NCBI GenBank assembly: GCA_964420405.1
Contig: CAYQTL010000059.1
Span: forward strand, 1 to 31,811
Reading direction: 5' to 3'
From: CAYQTL01 sp964420405
GTDB lineage: Bacteria; Acidobacteriota; Thermoanaerobaculia; Thermoanaerobaculales; Sulfomarinibacteraceae
DNA: 31,811 bases
Part shown: piece by piece, positions 7,124-14,956 of the stretch
Layout: each line of letters begins with the position of its first letter
Position numbering within the stretch: position 1 is the stretch's first letter
Notes under the pieces: model-generated
The model's input: only the letters and a program-made list of their open reading frames with translations
Told to the model about the DNA's origin: nothing
Databases searched by the model: none
Made by a program: the position numbers and the translations under genes

Positions 7124-7912
7124 ATGATCCACCGTCGTCCGCGTCCGCTCACGGGGGTGGCCGTACTCGCGACCGTCTGCGCGCTGGCGTGCGGCGCCTG
7201 CGGCGGCACCGAGCCGGGCCCGCCGGCGTCGCCGGCCGCGCCGCCGCCGACCGCGACACCGCCGCCGTCGTCCGTCGCCCGGCTGCACCACGGAGTCGAC
7301 GTCTCGTCCCACAGCGGCGCGGTCGACTGGCGGGCGGTCGCCGAGGCGGGCCACACATTCGCGTTCATCAAGGCCAGTGAGGGCGTCGACCTGCCCGACC
7401 CGCACTTCCCGGTCAACTGGCGGGCCGCGAAGGAGGCCGGCCTGATCCGCGGCGCGTACCACTTCTACGTCACGGAGGACGACCCCGAGGCACAGGCCCG
7501 GCTGTTCACCGGCACGGTCGACCTCGCGCCGGGAGACATGGCGCCGGTGGTCGACATCGAGCTGATCGGGCACGGGACCCGGCCCGGTCTCGCCGACCGG
7601 CTGCGGACCTTTCTCCGGCTGCTCGAGGACCACTACGGGGTGCGGCCGATCATCTACACGTCGCCGAAGTTCTGGAACGCCCACCTCGATGACAGCTTCG
7701 GGAGCCACCCGTTGTGGGTCGCGGAGTATGGCGTCGACCAGCCGACGTTGCCGGCCGGCTGGGACCGGTGGCACCTGTGGCAGTGGCAGGGGGACGCGGC
7801 GGTGCCCGGCGTCGAGAAGGAGGCGGACCTGAGCCGCGTCAACCGGGCCGCCGACGACCTCCACCGCCTGCTGGTCCCGAGCCTGCGGGCCGGCGCCGCA
7901 GCCGGCGGCTGA
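7124..7912 (+). CDS. GH25-family lysozyme-like lipoprotein
   Basis: A 262-residue exported glycoside hydrolase expected to cut peptidoglycan between MurNAc and GlcNAc. The N-terminus is a lipoprotein-type signal (VAVLATVCALACGAC; the acylated Cys would be C23 or C26), followed by a Pro/Ala/Thr-rich linker to about residue 50. The GH25 domain follows: HHGVDVSSHSG with Asp59, FAFIKASEG, RGAYHFY, and the catalytic VVDIE with Asp144 and Glu146. Later come PIIYTSPKFW and LWVAEYGVDQP, and the last core segment WHLWQWQGDAAVPGVEKEAD. All the expected acidic residues are present. As a lipoprotein it may remodel the cell's own wall instead of attacking others. It ends convergent to the methyltransferase gene; the 182-bp spacer between them shows no clear signal. 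Confidence 0.9.
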   Translation: MIHRRPRPLTGVAVLATVCALACGACGGTEPGPPASPAAPPPTATPPPSSVARLHHGVDVSSHSGAVDWRAVAEAGHTFAFIKASEGVDLPDPHFPVNWRAAKEAGLIRGAYHFYVTEDDPEAQARLFTGTVDLAPGDMAPVVDIELIGHGTRPGLADRLRTFLRLLEDHYGVRPIIYTSPKFWNAHLDDSFGSHPLWVAEYGVDQPTLPAGWDRWHLWQWQGDAAVPGVEKEADLSRVNRAADDLHRLLVPSLRAGAAAGG

Positions 7913-8094
7913 CGCGGATCCCACCGACGCCGCGGCCCGGCGGCTGTGAGGTCGCAGGGCATGGATCGGCGGCGCCCTCGGGGCGTCGTGCGCGCCCGTC
8001 TCCGACGGATTCTCGGCCCGTGCTCAGACTGCTCCTCGAATCCGCCGGAAGCGGGCAGCTCACAACGCTCCGAAGACCATCCACCATGGAGTCC

Positions 8095-8865
8095 CTACGA
8101 CCTCCTGGCATGGGGTCGGGGACGCCGGAGGGTCCACACCATCTGCGGGGTCCGCCCCGGCACGTATGGCTGGCGGCTGAAGCCACCGTCGAGGGACTCG
8201 ATCTCGAAGCCCGTGTCCTCCGCGAGCTTCCGGAACCCGTCGGCCGTCGTGAGCCGGAACCGGATCGGCAGCTCGACGACGACGCGCCCGGTTTCGGCCT
8301 CCTCGATCCGCTCTGTCCCGCTTCCGAGCAGGGTCTCGGGGTCGAAGGTCATCCGCAGCACCAGGACCAGACGGCGCCCGTCCGGAGCCTGGAACGGCAT
8401 GCGCCTCTCGCCGTCCGCTTCCGGGGCCCGGCGGCGCAGCTCGGGGTCCTGCAGGGTGCACAGGAACCGGCCCCCCGGGAGGAGGTGATCGCGGACGTGC
8501 TCCAGCAGCGACCTGCGCTCGTCGTCCCCGACAACCTCCGAGAACGAGTTGTAGGCGATGAAGATCAGCGCGAACCGACGTCCGAGCTCGAACGACGCGG
8601 CGTCCTGACAGACGACATCGGCGCTGCTGCCTCGCGCTTCGAGCTTGCGCCGCAGGACCGCCAGCATCCCGGTCGAGGCGTCCAGGCAGGTGAGGTCGAC
8701 TCCCGCGACGACGACCGGCAGCGACACGCGACCGGTGCCGGCCATCAGCTCGAGCACGGGGCCGCGTGCGGTTCGGGCGTGCCGCACGAAGAACGGCACG
8801 TCGTCGCCGCCGGTGACGAGGCCGTCGTAGAGGTCGGCGAGCAGGTCGTAGTCGACGGCGGGCAC
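8095..8865 (-). CDS. Class I SAM-dependent methyltransferase
   Basis: A 256-residue cytoplasmic enzyme with a Rossmann methyltransferase fold. Motif I is VLELMAGTGRVSLPV (about residues 37-51), motif II VDLTCLDASTGML with an acidic residue for the ribose, then VVCQDAASFEL, ALIFIAYNSFSEV (post-II) and LLPGGRFLCT (post-III). This is the Methyltransf_25/11 type, often acting on small molecules; the acceptor is unknown. The start at 8865 gives MPAVDYDLLADLYDGL, the usual opening for this family. It begins 21 bp after the sucrose synthase stop on the same strand, so the two are probably co-transcribed. Confidence 0.83.
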   Translation of the reverse strand: MPAVDYDLLADLYDGLVTGGDDVPFFVRHARTARGPVLELMAGTGRVSLPVVVAGVDLTCLDASTGMLAVLRRKLEARGSSADVVCQDAASFELGRRFALIFIAYNSFSEVVGDDERRSLLEHVRDHLLPGGRFLCTLQDPELRRRAPEADGERRMPFQAPDGRRLVLVLRMTFDPETLLGSGTERIEEAETGRVVVELPIRFRLTTADGFRKLAEDTGFEIESLDGGFSRQPYVPGRTPQMVWTLRRPRPHARRS

Positions 8866-8886
8866 GGGCCGCCTCCGGCTCGCCGG

Positions 8887-11268
8887 CTACTCCTCCAGCT
8901 TCGCCGACAGCGGGCGGAGCTGGAGGGCGTAGAGCATCTCGAGGTACCGGCGGGTCTCGGTCCGCTCGAGGTCGGTGGCGTAGCGCCAGAACCCGTAGAT
9001 GCACGCGAGGTCGAGCATCCGCTTCGCATAGCGGGTCCAGGTGTAGCGGGCCTCGACCCGCTCGATGGCGGCCTCGGAGATCCGCGTCCACTCGGCAGGA
9101 TCCTCGCGGCACCGCTCGAAGAAGCCGGCCATCCTGTCGGCGGCCACGTCGCCCCGGTTGGGGTCGACGTGGAACCCCGAGCGGCCGTCCTCGATGATCT
9201 CCAGGGGCCCGCCGTAGCAGGTGGCGAAGGTGGGCAGGCCGGAGGTCATCGCCTCGATCACCGTGAGGCCGAACGCCTCGAACCGCGCCGGCTGGACGAA
9301 CGCGCCGCGGCTGTCGGCCACCCGGCGGTACAGCTCGCCGCCGACGCGTCGCTCGGTGCACCGCTCGAGCCACCGCATCTCGCCGTCGAGTCCGTGGGAG
9401 TCCATCAGGCGGTGCATGAGCTCGATCTGGTCGCGCTCCTCGCGGTCCTCCGACCGGTCCGGATCCACGAAGCCACCCACCACCAGCAGGTTGACGAGCT
9501 CGCGCAGCCGCGCGCAGCGGCCGTACCAGTCCACCAGCCCGGTCAGGTTCTTGATGTGGTCGAGGCGGGCCATGGTGAACAGGATCGGCTTGGACGGGTC
9601 GGCGAACGTCCCGCGGTGGGCCATCCGGCCGTCGCCGAAGATGATCTCCTCGATCTCGGGCGCCAGCGCGGCGGGCCGGTCGTCGGTCCGGGTATGGGGG
9701 AAGTAGATGTCGGCGTCGGCGCCCGGCGAGACGATGTTGAACTTGGGATCGAACACGTCGATGCCGTCCACCACGCGGTACAGGCCCGGCATCGTGAAGG
9801 TGTGGTAGCTCTCGTACTGGCCCTGGACGTCATCCCGGCCGGCGATCTCCTGGTAGGTGGAGGTGATGATGAAGTCGGCGGCGTTCATGGCGACCAGGTC
9901 GGCCGTGAACTGGCAGGAGAAGTGGTAGCGCGGGTCGTTCTCCTTCCAGTACAGGTCGGAGAACAGGTACTTGGTCTTCTCCAGGGCGTGCGCGATGTTG
10001 CACTGGGTGACGCCGAGCTCGTGGCACAGCAGTGTCGCGACCAGGTTGCCGTCCGAGTAGTTGCCGATCACCAGGTCGGGGCGGCCGCCGAGCTCGCCGA
10101 GCAGCGCCCAGCCGGCCTCGCGGGCGTAGCGCTCCAGGTACGGCCACAGGTCGAAGCGCGACACCCAGTGGGGGACCACCTCGCCGCTGGCGGAGCGGAA
10201 CGGGACCCGCAGGATGCGTGCGTTGGCGGTGCCGTCGATCCGCTCGAGGGGCTGGTCGCAGGTGGTGCCCCGAGCCTCGGGCAGCAGCCGGGTGAGCACC
10301 ACGATCTGCGGCTCGAGATCGAGGCCCCACTCGTGGATCCGGCGGCGCATCTCGCGCTCCAGAGCCCGCACCTGGTCGAGGATGTAGACCACCTGGCCGC
10401 CCGTGTCGGGCAGGCCGAGGACCCGGGACTGGCCGAAGAACCCGTGGGGGGACACCACCGCGAGGGAGAAGATCATCGGCATCTGGCCGAGGAACCGCTC
10501 CAGCGTCGCCGGGTCGGGCGCCTCCAGGATGTCGAGGAGCATGCTGAACGACTCGCGGATCGACGTCACCGTCCGTCCCCAGCCGGGCTCGAAGCCGATC
10601 GCCCGCAGGCGCGGCGCGACGTCCGGCCACTCCTCGTCGGCGGTGTGGCGCTCGAGAGAGGCGAGACCTTCGCGGAGGGCCTCCCTGAGGTCGTCGAGCC
10701 CCCGCAGGCGGCCGTTGAGCATCAGCTGCTGCCCCTGGCACTCGTGGATCCTGAGGAAGCTGATGAACCGTTCGAAGCCGCGGTCCTGGTCCCGGAACAG
10801 GCGTCGGCTGAGATGACGGTTGAGGAACTCGACCCCTCGTCCGATGGAGCGCGCCTCGCGCATCCTGGGCAGGTCGCGGTTGAACGGCCCGAGGTCGATC
10901 TCGAGCGTCCACCCGTCGCCGCCGCCGTTGACCAGTCGCTCCTGGAAGCGGAGGTACTCGGTCACGTCGACCGTCTCGCACTCCATGACGTCGAGGTTGC
11001 AGCGCAGCCAGGTCCAGGTGGCGATGCGCGGCCGCACCGCCAGGTAGATCCAGGGCTCCTTGACCACCGCCTCGCGGGTGGCGCGCAGGGTGCGCTCGAG
11101 CGGGCTGCCGGTGAGGACCCGACCCCCGGGCTCGGCGAGGAAGCCGTCGAGCTCGCGGCGGATCGTGTCCGGCAGGAGCAGGGGCTCGCCGGTCTGGACG
11201 AGGCGCCGTAGGAGCTGCCAGACCGCGCTGCGGTTCTCGCGAACGAACTCGTGCGTGCTCTCGATCAC
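8887..11268 (-). CDS. Sucrose synthase (GT4 family, GT-B fold)
   Basis: A 793-residue enzyme catalysing the reversible reaction sucrose + NDP = NDP-glucose + fructose. The N-terminal regulatory part covers about residues 1-260, followed by the signature SPHGFFGQ and PDTGGQVVYILDQVRALE (273-304), the SuSy-specific NIAHALEKTKYLFSDLYW, HFSCQFTADLVAMN, PGLYRVVDGIDVFDPKFNIV, and the nucleotide-binding ARFEAFGLTVIEAM with the E-X7-E pair at 664 and 672. Length fits bacterial and plant SuSy (about 790-810). An upstream ATG at 11406 would add 46 residues that merely translate the GGGATC array (GIGIGIG). The GTG at 11268, with GGGAG 10 nt upstream and a candidate -10 box between the two starts, is preferred. 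No sucrose-phosphate synthase or phosphatase gene is in the window. Confidence 0.94.
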   Translation of the reverse strand: MIESTHEFVRENRSAVWQLLRRLVQTGEPLLLPDTIRRELDGFLAEPGGRVLTGSPLERTLRATREAVVKEPWIYLAVRPRIATWTWLRCNLDVMECETVDVTEYLRFQERLVNGGGDGWTLEIDLGPFNRDLPRMREARSIGRGVEFLNRHLSRRLFRDQDRGFERFISFLRIHECQGQQLMLNGRLRGLDDLREALREGLASLERHTADEEWPDVAPRLRAIGFEPGWGRTVTSIRESFSMLLDILEAPDPATLERFLGQMPMIFSLAVVSPHGFFGQSRVLGLPDTGGQVVYILDQVRALEREMRRRIHEWGLDLEPQIVVLTRLLPEARGTTCDQPLERIDGTANARILRVPFRSASGEVVPHWVSRFDLWPYLERYAREAGWALLGELGGRPDLVIGNYSDGNLVATLLCHELGVTQCNIAHALEKTKYLFSDLYWKENDPRYHFSCQFTADLVAMNAADFIITSTYQEIAGRDDVQGQYESYHTFTMPGLYRVVDGIDVFDPKFNIVSPGADADIYFPHTRTDDRPAALAPEIEEIIFGDGRMAHRGTFADPSKPILFTMARLDHIKNLTGLVDWYGRCARLRELVNLLVVGGFVDPDRSEDREERDQIELMHRLMDSHGLDGEMRWLERCTERRVGGELYRRVADSRGAFVQPARFEAFGLTVIEAMTSGLPTFATCYGGPLEIIEDGRSGFHVDPNRGDVAADRMAGFFERCREDPAEWTRISEAAIERVEARYTWTRYAKRMLDLACIYGFWRYATDLERTETRRYLEMLYALQLRPLSAKLEE

Positions 11269-11323
11269 GATCGGAGGACTCCCGCGTGGCGTCGCCCGGA
11301 AACCTCCGGACGCGGCGGGGACG

Positions 11324-11329
11324 AGGGTA
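11324..11329 (-). promoter_or_regulatory. Candidate -10 box of the sucrose synthase operon
   Basis: TACCCT on the minus strand, about 55 bases before the GTG at 11268 and about 40 bp downstream of hexamer array B. It would exclude the ATG at 11406 as a start. Confidence 0.35.
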
Positions 11330-11368
11330 GCAGCTCCGCGGTGCGCGACCATGCCCGCGCCGCTCGTG

Positions 11369-11393
11369 CCGATCCCGATCCCGATCCCGACGT
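11369..11393 (-). repeat. Hexamer array B (GGGATC x3, G-rich on minus strand)
   Basis: The plus strand reads three GATCCC units; on the minus strand GGGATC repeats with G runs at 11374, 11380 and 11386. The G-rich strand is the sense strand for sucrose synthase and lies about 40 bp upstream of its candidate -10 box. Confidence 0.75.
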
Positions 11394-11470
11394 GACGTCC
11401 TGCCACGACCGGTGTGGCGCTGACCGGGCTCGGGTCTGAGCTCCGCGGTCGCGCGGTCGCCTGTATGAGG

Positions 11471-11494
11471 CATCGGGAACGGGATCGGGATCGG
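11471..11494 (+). repeat. Hexamer array C (GGGAAC/GGGATC, G-rich on plus strand)
   Basis: G runs at 11475, 11481 and 11487 plus GG at 11493, in exact six-base steps. Mirror image of array B across about 80 bp; the G-rich strand is the sense strand for the TerB-like gene and ends about 24 bp before its candidate -10 box. Confidence 0.75.
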
Positions 11495-11518
11495 ATGCTC
11501 GGTCGTCCGGGGACGCGG

Positions 11519-11524
11519 TATGCT
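11519..11524 (+). promoter_or_regulatory. Candidate -10 box of the TerB-like gene
   Basis: TATGCT, 22 bases before the ATG at 11547, with the ribosome site AGGAGG in between. Confidence 0.35.
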
Positions 11525-11546
11525 AGGCGTTCCGCAGGAGGTGACG

Positions 11547-11939
11547 ATGTTCCTCGCGATGCTGAACGACGAGCAGCAGCGGGCGTTCTCGGCCCTCGCC
11601 AACCGGTTGGTGGCCGCCGACGGATCGATCTCGGCCGAGGAGCGGAGCGCGGTCCGGCGGCTGCGGGCCGAGCTCCGGGTCGAGGAGACCGGCGCCGACG
11701 ATCGGGACGAGACCGAGCTCGCCAGGGCGTTCGACACCCGTCGCGCCAGGTACGCGGCGCTGCTCGAGCTACTCGGCCTGGCCCACTCGGACCGCGAGTT
11801 CCACCTCGACGAGCGGTCCATGGTCACCGCCGTCGCCCACGAGATGGACGTCCCCGCCGACGAGCTCGAGCGGCTCGACCGGTGGGTGCGGGACTACGTC
11901 CGGCACGTCGAGGCGGCGCTTGAGATGATGCAGGACTGA
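11547..11939 (+). CDS. TerB-like (tellurite resistance B fold) protein
   Basis: A 130-residue soluble, all-helical protein. The TerB-type motif is visible as VAADGSISAEERSAVRRL (acidic metal-binding-like loop then helix), with a second such stretch near LAHSDREFHLDERSMVTAVAHEM. Family members are small acidic helical domains linked to stress or envelope complexes; a precise role cannot be given from sequence. The frame is open from an ATG at 11520, but the ATG at 11547 has AGGAGG at a good distance and begins MFLAMLNDEQQ, so it was chosen. It ends three bases from the convergent nitrilase gene. Upstream is a divergent promoter region with paired hexamer arrays. Confidence 0.65.
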   Translation: MFLAMLNDEQQRAFSALANRLVAADGSISAEERSAVRRLRAELRVEETGADDRDETELARAFDTRRARYAALLELLGLAHSDREFHLDERSMVTAVAHEMDVPADELERLDRWVRDYVRHVEAALEMMQD

Positions 11940-11942
11940 CCG

Positions 11943-12764
11943 CTAACGGGAGAGCCACGCGGTGTACAGCTCGGGTCGGCGGTCGCGCAGGAACAACCGC
12001 CGGGCGTGGGACCGCGCCACCTCCCCGAGGTCGACGTCGGCGACCAGGAGATGGTCCTCGCCCGTCGGCGACCGCGCCACCACCCGGCCGTCCGGTGCGC
12101 ACACGAAGGACTCCCCGGCGAACTCGAGGCGTTCCTCGGGACCGACACGGTTGCACAGGGCGGTGAAGTAGCCGTTCTGGAAGGCGGCCACCCGCAGCTC
12201 GGCCTCGTACAGCCCGTCGGGCCACTCGCCGACCGCACCGGCCTGGGGGACCACCACCACCTCGGCGTCGTCGAGCGCCAGCGACCGCATCGCCTCCGGG
12301 TAGTGGCGGTCGTAGCAGATCGCGACCCCGACCCGGCCGGCGCGGGTCGCGTACACCGGCAGTCCCGTGTCGCCGGGTGCGTAGTACCCCCGTTCATGGA
12401 AAAGCTCGTAGTCAGTGATGTGGACCATTCGCGTGCGGCCGAGCAGCGTCCCGTCGGCGTCGAGCACGGGCGAGCAGTCGTAGCAGCGGTCGCCGTCTCG
12501 CTCGTACAGGTTCAGCACCACCACCACGCCCAGGTCGCGGGCGCGGGCGGCGAAGGCGTCGGTGGTCGGGCCTGGAACCGGCTCGGCGAGCCGGGCGACG
12601 TCCCCCGCGGCGGGTCGCTGCGGGTGGAACCGGTCGAACGCGAGCTCGGCGTAGCACACGAGCTCCGCGCCCTGCGCCGCCGCCGATCCGAGGGCGGCCA
12701 GCCCCCGCCCGACGTTCTCGCTCCGGTCCTCCGTGGCGTGCTGCTGGACGAGTGCGATCCGCAT
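11943..12764 (-). CDS. Nitrilase-superfamily carbon-nitrogen hydrolase (AguB-like)
   Basis: A 273-residue cytoplasmic enzyme resembling N-carbamoylputrescine amidase and beta-ureidopropionase, which cleave C-N bonds of amides. The alpha-beta-beta-alpha sandwich motifs are present: RIALVQQHAT at the N-terminus, the first Glu E40 in CYAEL, the segment LLGRTRMVHITD, E124 in HERGYYAPGD, and the nucleophile C150 in VGVAICYDRHYPE. In most relatives the segment before HIP(D) is YRK(M/S)HIP with the catalytic Lys; here my alignment puts M113 there. The enzyme may use another Lys/Arg or form a variant subfamily. The ATG at 12764 has GGAGG six bases upstream. The substrate is unknown. Confidence 0.85.
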   Translation of the reverse strand: MRIALVQQHATEDRSENVGRGLAALGSAAAQGAELVCYAELAFDRFHPQRPAAGDVARLAEPVPGPTTDAFAARARDLGVVVVLNLYERDGDRCYDCSPVLDADGTLLGRTRMVHITDYELFHERGYYAPGDTGLPVYATRAGRVGVAICYDRHYPEAMRSLALDDAEVVVVPQAGAVGEWPDGLYEAELRVAAFQNGYFTALCNRVGPEERLEFAGESFVCAPDGRVVARSPTGEDHLLVADVDLGEVARSHARRLFLRDRRPELYTAWLSR

Positions 12765-12847
12765 GGCGGTCCTCCGAAGGGTGAGTGTGACATGGGGGAG
12801 TGAGGAGTGAGGAGAGGCGCCGTCGCCGAGAGCGGCGGCCGTCGCTT

Positions 12848-12870
12848 CGATCCCGATCCCGATCCCGACG
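12848..12870 (-). repeat. Hexamer array D (GGGATC x3, G-rich on minus strand)
   Basis: C runs on the plus strand at 12852, 12858 and 12864 in six-base steps. G-rich strand is sense for the nitrilase gene, whose start is 84 bp away. Mirror partner of array E. Confidence 0.75.
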
Positions 12871-12960
12871 TCGCGGTACGCGCGATGCGACGAGCACAGC
12901 CGTCAGAGTCGCAGCAGGACCTTCGGTCGGTGTCGATGGGCGGCATCCGGTCCGTTCGTC

Positions 12961-13003
12961 GGGATCGGGAACGGGATCGGGATCAGGATCGGGAACGGAT
13001 GGG
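12961..13003 (+). repeat. Hexamer array E (GGGATC/GGGAAC), canonical G-quadruplex motif
   Basis: G3 runs at 12961, 12967, 12973 and 12979 with three-base loops (ATC, AAC, ATC), then imperfect units AGGATC, GGGAAC, GGATGGG. This is the strongest plus-strand quadruplex candidate in the window. G-rich strand is sense for the C69 peptidase gene; the array ends about 36 bp before its candidate -10 box. The whole divergent spacer 12765-13089 (325 bp) holds arrays D and E, this promoter and the two ribosome sites, and nothing else I can identify. Confidence 0.8.
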
Positions 13004-13038
13004 AAACGACTGATGGCGATCCGTTCTCCCGGCCCGGG

Positions 13039-13044
13039 TACAAT
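13039..13044 (+). promoter_or_regulatory. Candidate -10 box of the C69 peptidase gene
   Basis: TACAAT, 46 bases before the ATG at 13090. Confidence 0.4.
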
Positions 13045-13089
13045 GCCCGTTCACCCCGGATGCCGAAGCCCGGGGGCGATGGAGGGCAG

Positions 13090-14922
13090 ATGAGATCGGG
13101 TTTGAGAGCTGTTCCGATGGGGGTCGTGTCGCTGCTGGCGGCGACCGTGCTCGTGGCTGTCGACGGGTGGGCGTGCACCAACTTCCTGATCACGAAGGGC
13201 GCGTCGGCCGATGGATCGACCATGATCACCTACTCGGCGGACTCCCACGAGTTCTACGGCGAGCTGTACCACTGGCCGGCCGCGACCTGGCCCGAGGGCG
13301 CCATGGTCGACATCGTCGAGTGGGACGGTGGCGACTTCCTCGGACGGATTCCCCAGGTTCGGCAGACCTACTCGGTGGTCGGCAACATCAACGAGCACCA
13401 GGTCGCGATCGGCGAGACCACCTGGGGCGGGCGCACGGAGCTGCGCGACCCGGAGGGGGTGATCGACTACGGCAGCCTGATGTACCTCGCGCTGCAGCGG
13501 TCGCGGACCGCCCGCGAGGCGATCGAGGTGATGACCACCCTGGTGGCCGAGCACGGCTACGCCTCGACCGGCGAGTCGTTCTCGGTCGCCGACCCCGACG
13601 AGGCGTGGATCCTGGAGATGATCGGCAAGGGGCCCGGCAACACCGGCGCCGTGTGGGTCGCGCGCAGGGTGCCGGACGGCTCCATCTCCGGCCACGCCAA
13701 CGCGGCGCGCATCCGGCAGTTCCCCCTCGACGACCCCCAGGGCACGCTGTACGCACCGGACGTGATCTCCTTCGCCCGCGAGCAGGGCTACTTCGACGGG
13801 CCCGACTCGGAGTTCAGCTTCGCCGATGCGTACAGCCCCGACACCTTCGGCGATCGGCGGTTCTGCGACGCCCGGGTGTGGTGCATGTACCGCCGGGCGG
13901 CGCCGGAGCAGCACCTCCCGGTCGGGTGGGTCGTCGGCGAGGATGACGCCGAGCCGGTACCGCTGTGGATCGAGCCCGACCGCAAGATCACGGTGGCCGA
14001 CGTGATGCGCTTCATGCGCGACCAGTTCCAGGGCACCGAGCTCGACATGACCGAGGACGTCGGGGCGGGGCCCTACCGCCTGCCGTACCGGTGGCGGCCG
14101 CTCACGTGGGAGGTGGACGGCGAGCGCTACTTCAACGAACGGGCGGTCGCGACCCAGCAGACGGGGTTCTCCTTCGTCGCCCAGATGCGCGGCTGGTTGC
14201 CGGATCCGATCGGCGGCATCCTGTGGTTCGGCGTCGACGACACGGCGAGCACGGTGTACTTCCCCGCCTACTGCGGCGCCACCGACGTGCCGGAGAGCTT
14301 CGCCGTCGGCACCGGCGGCTTCCACGATGTGGACTTCGACGCCGCGTTCTGGGCGTTCAACCGGGTCGCCAACTACGCCTATCTGCGGTACGACGCCATG
14401 ATCGAGGACATCCGGAAGGTCCAGTCCGAGCTCGAGAGCGGCTTCCTGGCCGAGGTGGCGGAGATCGACGCCGCGGCCCTCGCGCTGTACGAACGGTCGC
14501 CGCGGCTGGCGCGGGACTACCTGACCGGGTACAGCCGCGAGGCCGGCGACGGCGTCGTCCGACGGTGGAACGAGCTGTACCGGCACCTGCTGTGGAAGTA
14601 TCTCGACGGCAACGTCAAGGACGAGCACGGCAACGTGACCCATCCGGGGTACCCCGAGGAGTGGTACCGGATGGTGGCCGAGGCCACCGGCGAGCGGCTC
14701 GCGATGCGGCAGACCCCGGCCGAGCGCGAGATGGCGGCGCGTGACGCCGCCCGGGCCCGCGAGCTCGCGGACGCCGTGCGGACCCTGCTCGAGGCCCGCG
14801 GTCTCGAGGTGGGCGACGAGGTCGCCGGCGCCCTCGACGCCGCCGACGATCCGAAGGTCGTCCGCGACTGGCTGGTCCGTGCCGCGACCGCGCAGACCGC
14901 CGCGGAGGTGGTCGACGAGTAG
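13090..14922 (+). CDS. Secreted family C69 (PepD-like) Ntn-hydrolase dipeptidase
   Basis: A 610-residue exported peptidase. A signal sequence (VVSLLAATVLVAV) ends at VDGWA, and the next residue is C29 in CTNFLITKGASADGS, the invariant N-terminal nucleophile of C69 peptidases. The family pattern continues with YSADSHE, YSVVGNINEHQVAIGETTWGG, LMYLALQRSRTAREAIEVM, and EAWILEMIGKG. Cleavage by signal peptidase would itself expose the N-terminal Cys required for Ntn catalysis. The -3 position (Gly) does not fit a lipobox, so lipidation is unlikely. The C-terminal 80 residues are helical and rich in Glu and Ala. The ATG at 13090 was chosen over 13060 because GGAGG lies just before it and it begins the signal peptide. 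The protein is longer than cytosolic PepD (about 470). Confidence 0.88.
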   Translation: MRSGLRAVPMGVVSLLAATVLVAVDGWACTNFLITKGASADGSTMITYSADSHEFYGELYHWPAATWPEGAMVDIVEWDGGDFLGRIPQVRQTYSVVGNINEHQVAIGETTWGGRTELRDPEGVIDYGSLMYLALQRSRTAREAIEVMTTLVAEHGYASTGESFSVADPDEAWILEMIGKGPGNTGAVWVARRVPDGSISGHANAARIRQFPLDDPQGTLYAPDVISFAREQGYFDGPDSEFSFADAYSPDTFGDRRFCDARVWCMYRRAAPEQHLPVGWVVGEDDAEPVPLWIEPDRKITVADVMRFMRDQFQGTELDMTEDVGAGPYRLPYRWRPLTWEVDGERYFNERAVATQQTGFSFVAQMRGWLPDPIGGILWFGVDDTASTVYFPAYCGATDVPESFAVGTGGFHDVDFDAAFWAFNRVANYAYLRYDAMIEDIRKVQSELESGFLAEVAEIDAAALALYERSPRLARDYLTGYSREAGDGVVRRWNELYRHLLWKYLDGNVKDEHGNVTHPGYPEEWYRMVAEATGERLAMRQTPAEREMAARDAARARELADAVRTLLEARGLEVGDEVAGALDAADDPKVVRDWLVRAATAQTAAEVVDE

Positions 14923-14956
14923 CCGCACGCGGCAGGCCGCGGGTGCGGTCCCGCGG

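Noticed and set aside
7714..11211. A 3.5-kb plus-strand open frame opposite the methyltransferase and sucrose synthase genes
   Set aside because: It spans two genes and a spacer on the other strand and has only compositional repeats; the minus-strand products are clear family members.
11269..11406. N-terminal extension of sucrose synthase beginning MAGRHVGIGIGIG
   Set aside because: The extension translates the GGGATC array and a candidate promoter; the GTG at 11268 matches the normal family start.
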